Origin: Oscheius tipulae
Taxonomy: Eukaryota; Nematoda; Chromadorea; Rhabditida; Rhabditidae
NCBI GenBank assembly: GCA_037178975.1
Contig: JASJZH010000005.1
Span: forward strand, 992,001 to 1,056,000
Direction: 5' to 3'
DNA length: 64,000 nucleotides
In this document: in pieces, positions 1-10,083 of the stretch
How positions within the stretch are numbered: the stretch's first letter is position 1
How the letters are laid out: the number at the start of each line of letters is the position of its first letter
Notes under the pieces: generated by a model
Databases searched by the model: none
Seen by the model: only the letters and a program-made list of their open reading frames with translations
What the model was told of the DNA's origin: nothing
Translations under genes and position numbers: made by a program

Positions 1-246
1 ATAAGAGCGTGTTTCCTATACGGAACTCTTCCTATCGGCCTCATTGTATGTTTAAAGATGCCGCGCTTCCTACGTGTCCTGCAACGATTACTGTGCTTCC
101 CGCCAAACCGGCATTTGATACTCCCGAGTTCTACTCAGATATTTTTCTGTTCCTCTTGTCGATATTCGTTTTTGTTCTCTTTCTTGTCTAATAAAAATAT
201 ACACGTATTCATGTAGTTTTTAGACAGTTCTTCTCGAAAGCTTCAG

Positions 247-1034
247 GTACATATTATACTTGGGCGTCGAGCCAAAAATTTCGGCTTTTTTCGAGCCGGG
301 TTCTTGGCTCGGGTCGAGTGGAGCCTACTTTTCGGTTTTTTTTTTCAGCTTTTGAGAAAGACTTCCAACGAGAAAATGTTTACGGTGTAATTAAAAACAA
401 TAATGAAAAACAAAACAACTATTCTGACTCTGAGCCAGTAAAAATGTCGATGTCTGACGAATCAGACTCTTCTACCTCGAGATCCTCCTCGTGAAGATTC
501 TCTGCAACATCGTTTTGTTAAACGTTTCTTGATCGACAATCCTGAGCGAAAGAAATGATCCTGCAATCATCCGTACTAGATGCGCGTTCACATCTTGCCG
601 AAACTTCGCAGGCAACGTTTTTTTGAGATACGGCTTGATGCCCGTCTTTCCAGCTTGATCTTCATCCTGCTTTTGATATGCTGGATGCTTTGACTTCAAA
701 TGACGAAGTAGGCTGCTTGTACTACTTCCCGTGACGACAAACGACTTGCTGCAGAAGGTCGACTTCTTTCGTAAATAAATCCAGAATTCTGACACTTTCT
801 TAAAAAATTTCTATTATGAGGACAAGGGGAGAAAGCGACACAAAGAATAATAGAAGAAGAGGACAAGAAAAAAAATGCGAAACGACCAAATTTCTGCGTT
901 GAAATCAGTTTTTGCCGTGCATTCATTTTCAAATTTGACTCGAGCCGAGTCGAGCCGGGTATTTTCCCATGTCGAGTCGAGCCGGGTTTTTCCCGATGTC
1001 GAGCCGAGCCGAGTTGCCCAAGTATAGTACATAT
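247..1034. mobile_element. Non-autonomous hAT transposon with intact TIRs and 8-bp target duplication
   Basis: The element runs from 255 to 1026. Its ends are perfect 11-bp inverted repeats: TATACTTGGGC at 255-265 and its reverse complement at 1016-1026. Directly outside lie two identical 8-bp copies of GTACATAT (247-254 and 1027-1034), the target-site duplication length diagnostic of the hAT superfamily. Subterminal DNA on both sides is packed with CGAGCC-type motifs (about 266-330 and 940-1014), which are likely transposase-binding sites. The interior carries only a short transposase remnant, so the copy would depend on a full-length relative. The undamaged ends and duplication suggest a fairly recent insertion. 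Confidence 0.93.
472..795 (-). pseudogene. BED-type zinc finger plus N-terminal hAT transposase fragment
   Basis: The 107-residue reading frame lies inside the hAT element. Its first ~35 residues follow the BED-finger pattern of hAT transposases: aromatic SEFW start, a TSSLLRHLKSKHP segment with the HL..KH end of the finger, but only one of the usual two zinc-binding cysteines is left. Residues ~70-100 resemble the hAT segment after the finger (VRMIAGSFLSLRIVD...). The catalytic RNase H-like core and the C-terminal dimerisation domain are absent, since hAT transposases are usually 500-700 residues. I read it as a deleted, non-functional transposase. Confidence 0.75.
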
Positions 1035-1750
1035 TACGTGTTACAAGTGTGGGGGTCCAAGTTCATGTTATACACCTTCAAGAACATGCGTTTCCTGTTC
1101 GGGGTCTCAAGTTTCAAAGCAGATCACTACACATTCTAAGTTCATTCTTCCATCTCATATACAAATATGTACTCTTTATATGTAAAAATCACAGTTCTCA
1201 TCCCTACCTTGTGGTAGACGAAAGAACTTGATGAGTGGACAACGGTCGAAGTCTCTGACTCTCTTCTAGCTTCTACTAGAATCTCTCTGGAAAGATGGGA
1301 AAGATGACTCATTCTGGGCAACCGGCTGTGGTTACAAGCAAACTACAAACTCTCCATTGAAACCGGACACAGTATGAGTTGTCACTGGAAGTGTAAAAGA
1401 CTACCGGTATGTTCTCACTTCCATTGGGTTCCTTTAACCGAAAGGACCTGTCGTCTACTGGGAGGACCTTATCTGGGAGACATGTGAAGAGTACTCCGAG
1501 GGATCATGTCTGTGGAAGGATACGGTAAGAATAAGAAAAGACTGAGGTGAAATTCTAATGTTTCAGGAGCCGAATATGGGTGACGAACGAAAGAAATCTG
1601 GGAGTTTTGTGAGGAATATAAATTCCTTATTGTTCAATAAACACTGGCCTGCCTTCTCTCAGTCTCTCTGTCTCTCTGTTGCTTTGTTTCTCTGTCTCTT
1701 TTTCTCTCTCGCTAGTTATCTCTTTGTCTCTCTGTCTCTCGTCTTACCAG
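1035..1750. other. No supported gene; short open pieces with Cys codons
   Basis: Plus-strand pieces near 1290-1540 have a coding-like look (several Cys and Trp codons) but are interrupted by stops in every frame. A 3' splice-like site at 1561-1566 precedes a further open stretch, and 1660-1745 is a (TCTCTG)-rich tract. These may be decayed exons belonging with the candidate at 1751-1946; I cannot assemble a reading frame. Confidence 0.4.
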
Positions 1751-1946
1751 TAATTTCCAAGTGAAAGACGACTTCCGAGGAACGTGGAAAAAAACTTGCT
1801 TCTCCGACCCTCTCTGTATGTACCCACTACCACTGGAACATCGTTGACTCAAGAAGGGAGTTTCAGACTGGAGGAAACCAGTCCGTGTGACCTACGGCTG
1901 TCGCTGTGGCTACAAGTCTATCATACAAATTGAGAAATATTTATAA
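1751..1946 (+). CDS. Candidate 3' exons of a Cys-rich secreted protein
   Basis: A stretch after a TTACCAG 3' splice-like site at 1750 reads openly and contains TCFSDPLC, then the frame is lost at ~1843. A second good 3' splice site (TTTCAG, 1861-1866) opens a frame ending in RVTYGCRCGYKS and a stop at 1944-1946. A Gly-Cys-x-Cys end preceded by a beta-strand-like PVRVT is reminiscent of cystine-knot cytokines of the IL-17 type, but no complete Cys pattern or signal peptide was found. It is tail to tail with the chemoreceptor gene whose stop is at 1993. It may be a pseudogene; the assignment is weak. Confidence 0.25.
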
Positions 1947-1992
1947 CCCATAGTTTTGGACCCGCATTATCTCGCTTATTGATTCAGGTTGA

Positions 1993-3543
1993 CTATTTAA
2001 CCTGCTCCCACTGCCCTCTCAACTGCTGAAAGTAGATGTCCTTGACTTTCTCTGCCGGCACACTCTCTGGTCCTTGTTCCGGGATCTCTATATGGAGAAG
2101 ACGGTACAGGGATCTGGAAGAGTATGGGTCAAGAAACAGGTCAAAGTTCAGGGGGAACCGTTTGATGTTGAAAGACGAGTAGGGTAGGAGAAAGAGCATC
2201 ATTAGACTGAGGATAGGCATTAGGGAGGTCTGGAAATAGGGAGATTGAGTCTGTCTCTGTCTGTCTATCTGTCTCTCTCTCTCACCTGATACTCATGAAA
2301 GCTCCCAAACTTCACTATCGACGAGATAATAGCTTGAGTTAGAGGCTCACTTGATTGAAAGATTGGTAAGTACAGATGGAAGATCTGGAAAGAGTCCTGT
2401 CACTTGTCCGTCGTTCGACTTACAATAGTGTTTGAGAGAGTCATCAGGGCAACAATAATCATGACCGGAACCATGAGACGAGCTGTACTGACGTTTTCTT
2501 TGAGTTGGAACTTTCTGGATAAGGCGTTGGAACCGTTGCTGACCTGGAATGAAGAGTTAGTTAACGAGACAGTGAGAAAGGGAGACAGAGAGACAGAGAG
2601 CTACCCACCTTTCTCTTCCTATTGACCAGCCACAAGGCAAAGAAAATAGCCAGAGTGATGAAATTGAATGAGAACAAGATATCTCCAGCTATCCTAGAGC
2701 TCTCAGCATAGACCAGATCCGGGGTACAGTACGGCATACACTTTTGCGGGGGTGCACCGATTATTGGGAGCAATCCGATGAGGGCCTAAACGTTGGAAAG
2801 TTGTCAGTTGTGAGACAGAGACTGACCTGTATACCACAGAGAAGAATTCCGATCCATTTCAGTGGTTTCGCCTCATAGGTTCCAAAGCGGAGAGTGGCCA
2901 AAGTCCGTTCGAAGGCGACTATGAGGGCAGAGAGAGCCAGGGCGAAGCCTCCAGTTGACCAGATCTGACGTAGACCTGAAATAGCTGATTCTCCCTCTGT
3001 CTCTCTGTTCCTCATCTCACCTACCTAAGTATTTAACGAACCGAGATCAGTCCCAACCTTACTGAAATGGCACTAATTGCAGTTTTTCCCCAAGACCCCC
3101 GAGATCACGACCTTTTTCTTGTCAGCAAATAGGTGTTTTGGAAGCCAAACTCACGTAAGCAAGTACCCGGAGAATAGACCAGTCTTTCGCATTTTGTGAA
3201 GTCATCAGGGATGAGGAAGACAACGTAGAGAATGTAGAGAGCGGTGGCGAGAACTCCTGAAAGAATGGTTTGTCTCGGTATCTGTATCTGTCTTTGTCTG
3301 TCTTCTCTCACACTCACCCATATTGGATATGATCATTGAGACCAGCATACAGGTCAGAAGACATCTGATGTTAAAGTGCAACGCTGCAGCTTGTAGAACA
3401 GCCATACACATGAAGGTCAGTCCAGTTATAGCCACCGGTGTCACGATACTTCTGGCTAGGAGAAGGTACAGAGCTATGGAGTCTCTGTCATAGAGACCGA
3501 TGGCTGCTGTACACATTTCTGGTAGACGAATGGCACAGGACAT
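1993..3543 (-). CDS. Seven-transmembrane chemoreceptor, Sre/Srab type
   Basis: Seven exons join without a frame break into 369 residues: 3543-3318, 3256-3155, 2975-2827, 2785-2609, 2543-2424, 2384-2286 and 2229-1993. Introns 1-6 have GT-AG ends and are about 40-180 bp. Several hydrophobic segments fit the seven-helix pattern. Family marks of the nematode Sra superfamily are visible: a Cys and CLR pair before helix 3 (CERLVY...TCLR), an AFERTLATLRFGTYE motif after helix 3, SRKFQLKENVSTARL before helix 6, and a C-terminal YFQQLRGQW tail typical of Sre proteins. Such receptors act in sensory cilia as presumed chemosensory GPCRs. A TTTTTCAGg splice site lies directly before the ATG, so the start is either trans-spliced or joined to an unseen exon. 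Sre is more likely than Srab; ligand unknown. Confidence 0.88.
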
Positions 3544-3866
3544 CCTGAAAAATGGTGATGAAATAGTGGAGGAGAGGATGAGTCGGGTGGGCGGGATGAG
3601 ACAGAGACAGAATATGATGACTTTGTGGAGAGAACTGTACAAGTGGAAAAATGACAACTGGTGACTGTTCGTAAACAGTCTATAAACACTCATTAGACAA
3701 TAACAAAAAGGTTTCCCGCTAACGGGATTGAATCAGGGACCTGTGGACAACAGACAAGCGTGCTAAAAAGGCCACAGGAAGGGAAGTTTTGAGCAAAAGT
3801 AAAGGGGCTAACGAGCAAAGTGCATTCTTAATGTGAGGAGACAAGACCTGCCATTAACCACAACAC

Positions 3867-4092
3867 CTACACCTCCCATATTTCCTTGTCACTGCATGAG
3901 GCACAGAAAGCCTCTTGGACACGAGACTTGGTGTTTTTATGTCCGCAAAGCCCACAAGTGTATTCAGAGTGACGGACAAGTGACAGTACTCTTTCCAGAT
4001 CTCCCTGACTTTCTTTCCATGACACCAGGCAATCCAAAGGCCTCGACAAGGACGCACGGAAGGATCAGCAGTAGGAATAGAAGAATCTTCAT
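3867..4092 (-). pseudogene. Possible broken small secreted protein
   Basis: An ATG at 4092-4090 opens a strong signal-peptide-like start (MKILLFLLLILPC) but the frame stops after 42 residues. A different frame over the same DNA continues to 3867 with two CxxC pairs (CGLCG and CASC). No GT-AG intron joins the two frames. Within it, about 3971-4003 repeats, inverted and with one mismatch, 32 bp from 2381-2412, which is the end of intron 5 and start of exon 6 of the neighbouring chemoreceptor. It could therefore be a rearranged pseudogene or chance. Confidence 0.22.
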
Positions 4093-4104
4093 GACGACTA
4101 TGAT

Positions 4105-4767
4105 TGCAAAGTGAGACGGAGAGACTTTTGTAGGTATTGACTGATGGGGTATAGGAAGAGACCTTATGGGGTAGATTATCAGAACAGATACAAAAGAACA
4201 AAAGAACGAATCTTGGAATGAGAGACAGTACGGGACAGAGAGAGACAGAAGGACTACTTCTGAAACTTCGCTGATCGTGTTACTGAAGCGATTACGCAAT
4301 AACCCCTCGAATAGGACACTTATCTTTTCTTGCGACTCTGCAAAACCCGGTCATTATTTGGAATTGCTTCAGATCACAAGGGGAAGGAAGAACGGGAAAG
4401 AGATAGAGAGAGACAGAGAGGCAGATGGTTAAAGAGACGAAGAGTCAGGGGGACATTCAGAATCTCCCTTCTTCTTATATATGAAGCCAATGACACAGGA
4501 CACGCAGCTAACTGGCTGGCAAGTGACGGATATGACACCTAAACATGTGTTCCGTTATCCTCCCACGGGAAGTTTTCTAAGAATGAGAGAGGAAGAAACA
4601 AACAAACTGGATGACTAAAGGGTTACGCAGAAGCATTCCCATTAATTTGGGAGGTGGGAAAACAAGGATCTCAGAAGATTACTGTCACTGTGGCTGTCGC
4701 TGTTCTTTCGATTGCTCCTGTCCTCTCAATTGGTCACCGATCGACCATCTGCGTCACCAGGCATGTT

Positions 4768-4802
<35 letters not shown>

Positions 4803-6160
4803 TGAGTTGTCTGTTTTGAAAAATATGCTTAAACAACGGTCTAGAAGCCAATGAAAATTCATTGTTTGGCAGGGGGTGGTATGGGAACGGAACATTAAGT
4901 GACAGAGAGAAGATGAACGGTTACTAATGAGCCAGTTCTAGAAAACTGAGACGGTAGACAGATGAAAATAGAGGAAAGACCAGGAATCACCTGCCAAGGC
5001 AAAGGAATAACAAAAAGAGGGAAGGAAGAGGGCAACATGGAGAGTTTTGTATCCAGATGCCTATTTTTGAGACAGAGAGACAGAAAAGATTCTCGTAGCA
5101 AACAAATCCTATTGAATGGGGTTGATCACAATGAGATGTGGCCGATGAAAGAGCTCTAGGTCTTAATTGCAATCCTCGTAATTGGGACATGGAGTTCGGA
5201 TAGAGAGAGAGAGAGAGATAGGGAGATCTCTGAAGACTGTCCCCCTCCTCGAGAGAGAAAGGATGTTGTTGACGCCTTCAGCTCAGTAATACTATTGTAG
5301 TGGGTCATAAGGTAGGACAGGGAGTCAGAGAGACAGAGAGTAAGATTGACAGAGAGTTAGAGAGACAGATAGACAGAGAGGCAGAAGGGCAGGAAGAGAG
5401 TGAGAAGAGAGACGGATACCAATTTAAAAAGGAAGTAAGCCAAATCCCCGCCCTGAATGTGCAAATGAGCCATCCGGATGGAAGCACACCCAATACCGCT
5501 CTTTTGATGGGAAGAGGAATCTGCAATGAACTCACCAGTCAGCCATTGTTGTCCCTCCCGTACTCTCTCAGCTATCCAGAAGGGAAATAAGATATGAGGA
5601 CAAGTTGTTGAATACTGAAACAAAGAATTTTAGAGCCTGAGGTCACAGCATGGCAGCATGAGAGGGTGACGGAGATTGCAAAAAGAACAGGGCCAGAGAC
5701 AGAGAACAAGGTCAAGAAAACTTCTGGGAGCAAAAGTTTGCATGGTAATAGAGACAGAGACGTTTGGGTTCAGGTAGCTCTGTGCAAAAGTTATGAGCTT
5801 GGCGTGTTAGGTCAAGGCGGAAAGAATGGCTAACTTTGGAGAGGGAAGAGGGTCTGAAGTTCAGATGTCTAGAAACAAAACCAGTGCAACATGAACAGTG
5901 GACGGTCAGTGGGCCAACAAGAGTACGGGTAAAAACTGAAAGAGCTAGACCCTGTTGGAGGTTTTTGTTTGACATGCCACGACATGTCAACTTGAAACTT
6001 CAAAACTGAGAACTTTGGGTTCTGGTGGCTCTTACAAGGAAGCGGGTGTAATCATGGCAGCGAGGCCGACTGGTGAGCGTAGCCGTCTCACTCACGAGAA
6101 AGTGGTCGTGGTTTCAGTTCCATTTTATATTTTTCGATTTGATGAAAAATTCGTCTGTGA
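4105..6160. other. No supported gene; GA/CT-rich intergenic DNA
   Basis: I see no exon chain here. The stretch holds several GACAGAGA-type tracts (for example 4400-4425, 5200-5215, 5325-5400) and a (CT)n run at 4771-4799. Open frames over these tracts are low-complexity translations and not evidence of genes. Confidence 0.5.
4771..4799. repeat. (CT)n microsatellite
   Basis: Uninterrupted CT dinucleotide run seen directly in the sequence. Confidence 0.9.
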
Positions 6161-6165
6161 CCTTG

Positions 6166-6450
6166 TTAGGCGGCGCATTAAATATTAGACGCCTCATACT
6201 TTTAGGCGTCCCATAATCAGTATGGTTTGCCACAAATATACAGTTCAACTTTCTTTTTATGGCAGCAGAGTCCTCACGAACGAAAGAGACACCTGACTTA
6301 GCAACATTCTTTTAGTTTACAAAATCCGGTACCATTCCTCTCACTAATCCTCTGAGAAGATATGGAACGCCTAAAATAATTTGCTTCTATGGGACGCCTA
6401 AAATCCTCTGTCGATTTTTCGGACGCCTAATTTTTGCATAGGCCGCCTAA
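6166..6450. mobile_element. MITE-like inverted-repeat element with repeated TTAGGCG motifs
   Basis: The ends are TTAGGCGGC (6166-6174) and GCCGCCTAA (6442-6450), a perfect 9-bp inverted repeat. Inside, the motif TTAGGCGTCC or its complement recurs near 6198, 6211, 6372, 6390 and 6421, pointing inward from each side. Short, non-coding, inverted ends with subterminal motif arrays fit a MITE, perhaps of hAT type. I could not find a target-site duplication, so boundaries and class are uncertain. Confidence 0.5.
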
Positions 6451-6459
6451 GCCACCAGA

Positions 6460-8950
6460 GCCGAACTTTGTAGCTGTTCAGATAGCTGAACTAAAGAATT
6501 TTGGTATGTCAATGTTGCCCTGATACAAAATATCATTACCATTGGAAGGCGGCGACCCCCGAGAGACAGAGAGAGAGAGAGAGAGTCATTGGAACATTGC
6601 TAGAGTCAAATACTGTTCAGTATCCTGAATCCTTCTCCCATTCATTACTTCCGCCTTTTACAAATTCTTTCCTGACTCTCGGGTCTAAAGATTGTCCAGC
6701 GTTCCAGTTAACACACCCAGGCTACTTTCATTAGGGTAGTCAGTAGCACTGAATCCATTATGGGGGTGACCAAATGCCGTTCGTCATTTTTGAAAAGAGG
6801 AGTGTATCGGAATGAGAAGTTGCGAAAGAGAGAAGAGTAAATTAGAAAAGAAAGGAAACAAAGCGCCTGTCACGCATTCAGCCCCAGCTTCCCATTACCA
6901 CGCCAATTTCACGTAAAAGCTTGTCGGAGAGCCTTGCTTGATCTTCGGAGTAGTGTGGAAATGAGAGAGAATACGGGAAATACTAAAGCATGACAGGATA
7001 TTGGAGAGTGAATAATAGGAAGGGAAAGGGAATAGTTCAATAAGGTTCGACTAGAGACTTATGGTATGCGTTGTAACAGGGAAACAAGATAAAAACTAAT
7101 TAAAAAGTGATTCTTAGCCAAAGCTGTGGGAATCGAGGTCGGAAAGTAAACAACACGGCATCCGGGATCAAAACAACTGTGCCAGAGACAGAGACCGATA
7201 GTATTCCTTGCAAGAAATGACATAATCTTTGAGATATGCACCCAATCAAAGCCACTTTATTAGTGGTGCTTGTCCCTGATAGTGATTCTACAAACAACTG
7301 AATTGGGAGTTCTATGGTGCTGTTATGAGGTGAAGAGAGTCACTATTAGTTCGGAACTAGAGTACAGGATGGGTATTTTTGGAATTGAGACAAAAATGGT
7401 GAGCCGCATAATTTGAAAACCCCAACAAATCTGTTGTTATTTTTAAGAGCACAACACCTTTTATAGCTATTCACCTTCTAGCTAACCCAATTGGTCGAGC
7501 CAACTACGTCTACTTACTCTCGTACTGATAGAAGATACAAAATATTTTGCTTGCACGAATCATAAAATTATAAAACGTTAATTCTCTAGAAGGAACGGGG
7601 ACCAAAGAGGTGTTAGAAAATTGGGGATAATTTGAGAACGCTCCTCTTGTCTTCATGACGCCCACCCATAGGAAAATAGTGCTGGGAACTTCCAGAATGA
7701 GAGAGGGTGACAGAGAGACGGGAAAACAGAGGGACAGAGATACAGAATGTCAGAGAGACAAAGAGACAAAAAGACAGTGAGAGAGAGAAACGGAGAGAGA
7801 CAGAGAGACAGTGAGTACAATTGGAAAATTCTAGTCGGAATCCAAACACTATTTCAAAAGAACCGGAAGCAATCAGTCGTATTCATACAAGAACCAATTG
7901 AAGGAGTAGGATAGAAACATTCGAACGTTCGTAGATCCTGAGAAAGCCACCAGTATTCTTAGGAGTTCACCACGGGTCATGTTCCCACGTTTTGTCATCC
8001 TGAGCTTTGACCTTTCGGGAAAAAGTAGCATTTGAGGCGGATGTATATGCGAAATTGGATTCAGTAGGTGCAGAGAGGGAGACCGCTGGGGTGACAGATT
8101 ATGAGACAGAGAGACATACGTCAGCTTGACTCACCCCCCAATTTGACTGGAGTTCTACGTGTCTCAGACTCCAAATAGTACCCATTACCTCCATATTTTT
8201 GCCCAAAAAACCTTGTTATTTATTGCTCACACGCCTAGGGATCTCTAAACCCACCAATGAACCAAAAGGTGGGAGAGAAACAAGGAAGATGGGATGAGGT
8301 TGCAGAATTGTTCGGTGAGAAAGGTCAGAGCCAGGGCAGAGATAACTAGATTCCCTGGCACAGGACCAAATTTTGGAGATTGGAGGTTCAGAAGAAAAGG
8401 ACTGGAAACAATGGGGTAGAGAGACAGAGACAGTAATAGAGATAATCAGTAGTTAGACCGGGAGAGGGGGACAGAAACAGTGACAGTATGTTCCACTGAA
8501 CTGTCTCTGAACTTTCCCACGTCTCTCCCGCTTCTTCCAATAAAAGCCTCCCTCCCGGCTTTTCTCCATTTTGTGCAGATGCGTCTTTTCAAATCGTCTC
8601 GTCTCTGAACATCTTCAAGTCCTGTTGCTCAACGCCTTTATAACCTCCCAAAGATGGGACTTTCATTCAGAGCGCGGTCGAGGAGTTTGCGGGGACGGGG
8701 ACTGTAACAACTTTTTTTTCCGCAGTACAAAATACATGCTAAGTACTGCAAAGAAACATGGAACATGCCAATCAGGATGTCTGGAAGTGCTTCGCTAGGT
8801 GCAATGGGGAAATTCTGAAGTTCTAAACAAATAAAACTGTTTTTTGGGAGCTCTGTTTCTGTGTCTCAACCCCTTTCCCGACAGTTCCGTGCTGAATACT
8901 AATTACAAGCTTCCGTTATATACTTTTCCACCAGTCAGTCACATTTAGCC
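6460..8950. other. No supported gene; one possible small peptide remnant at its end
   Basis: Most of this stretch shows only purine-rich GACAGAGA tracts (6559-6585, 7700-7815, 8420-8450) and no splice-linked frames. Near 8580 an ATG after TTGTGCAG starts MRLF like the secreted-protein gene at 8954, but stops at codon 10. A 3' splice-like site near 8725 is followed by a frame containing AKYCKE, which recurs in the gene at 9717-10010. It ends before an AATAAA at 8829. This may be a decayed third member of that small family. Confidence 0.35.
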
Positions 8951-8953
8951 AAG

Positions 8954-9250
8954 ATGCGTCTCTTCTTGCTGGTGAGGTCTTCCCTTTTCTCCACCTAGTA
9001 CTTCTTCTAGATCCTGTTTCTAACTACCACGATCCGGTCGAAACTGATTGTATGTGGCCCTAACCTCTACCAAATTGACGAAAGATGCGTTACTGTTCAA
9101 CGGTCTCTTTCGATCTGGACCGAGAAATATATCCCTTGGCCACGCGACCGCCCAGTCTATAACTGCCACGACTGTTGGGAATCCTGGGAGAATGGCAGCC
9201 TTTACGTTTACACAAGTGGTGTGATGTTCATTTTCTCATGTGAATGGTGA
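8954..9250 (+). CDS. Small secreted Cys-containing protein
   Basis: Two exons, 8954-8971 and 9011-9250, joined across a 39-bp GT-AG intron, give 85 residues. The start MRLFLLILFLTTT is a typical signal peptide, split by the intron after residue 6. The mature part has five or so cysteines, including a CxxC in YNCHDCWESW, and one likely N-glycosylation site. No family recognised. It is followed at ~9659 by a second small secreted protein on the same strand whose signal peptide is also interrupted by a tiny intron, so the two may be related in gene structure. Small Cys-rich secreted proteins in nematodes are often antimicrobial or host-interaction factors; here the role is unknown. Confidence 0.6.
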
Positions 9251-9658
9251 AAATGAAATGTTTTCCGAGGCTCTCTGACTATCACTGTCACTTTCAAGAT
9301 CCCAAGAACATATTTATCAGACCATCGAACAAACCAATCGCACATGTCGTACCACATACTGAACATCTTCGGAAGTAGCTAGTCTCTTGGCTTACATTCC
9401 CAACGGAATCGGAATCAATAAAATAAATCTGTACTTGTATCTGTGACTACCAGTATCTCTGTCTCTCTCTATCTCTCTGTTTCTTTGTCTCTCAGTAAGC
9501 CGGAAAGACAGGGAGGCAGTGATCGCAAGAAAAACAGAGAGACAGAGATTTTCGTTTCGTTTCTCCATCAGTTCCCCATTTTTCGACAGTTCGACGCTGA
9601 AACTAATATGTTCATTTCCAATAAATTCCCTCAAAATCTGTCTCCTATCTCGCTCGTA

Positions 9659-10010
9659 ATGCGTCGGCTCCAGATCTTGGCAGGTGTTTTGACAATTCCT
9701 TCAACCTTCATTTCAGATCTTCTTCCTTCTCTTCATTGCTACTTCGGTGTCAAGTGCTTGTGAGAAGGTTTCCAAACTGCCGATCGGCGATGAGTTTTGT
9801 AAAACTGTTTGCCCTCTCCAGCGCTGCACTCAGGAAGAGGATAGAACGAGCTGCAATATGTACTGCCCAAGACCTGAGCTTCCTTGCTACTTCTGTTATT
9901 ACATTGATCCATACCTTCCCTAGAGGCAATTGGAGTATAAGGCTGCTATCAGAAAGTTCTGTAGCTCTGTGGCGAAATATTGTAAAGAGCTATTAACTCT
10001 TCCCAAATAA
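9659..10010 (+). CDS. Small Cys-rich secreted protein with internal TAG
   Basis: Exon 2 begins after TTTCAG at 9717 with IFFLLFIATSVSSA, a signal-peptide core ending in a good cleavage site, followed by eight cysteines in about 50 residues (CEK..C..VC..RC...C..YC...PC..C). Exon 1 is either 9659-9679 (MRRLQIL) with a GC-AG intron of 37 bp, matching the intron size of neighbouring genes, or 9608-9655 with a GT-AG intron. The frame meets TAG at 9921-9923, then continues openly with two more cysteines (FCSSVAKYC) to TAA at 10008-10010, just before an AATAAA. The conserved-looking tail suggests a recent nonsense change or an intron I cannot see. Function unknown. Confidence 0.5.
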
Positions 10011-10083
10011 ATGTCAAAAATGTACAATGTTGTTCGTGGTAGGGTTATCTCTCTAGCTTTTCTCACTCTTCATTTTCCTTTGA

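Noticed and set aside
3695-3790. tRNA-like piece on the minus strand (B-box-like TGATTCAATCC)
   Set aside because: The T-arm and acceptor stems do not pair and there is no clear A box; at most a SINE remnant.
4611-4802. Cys-rich plus-strand frame (CHCGCRC-like)
   Set aside because: Codons derive from a TGT/GCT-rich low-complexity stretch leading into a (CT)n run; no start, splice sites or homologue.
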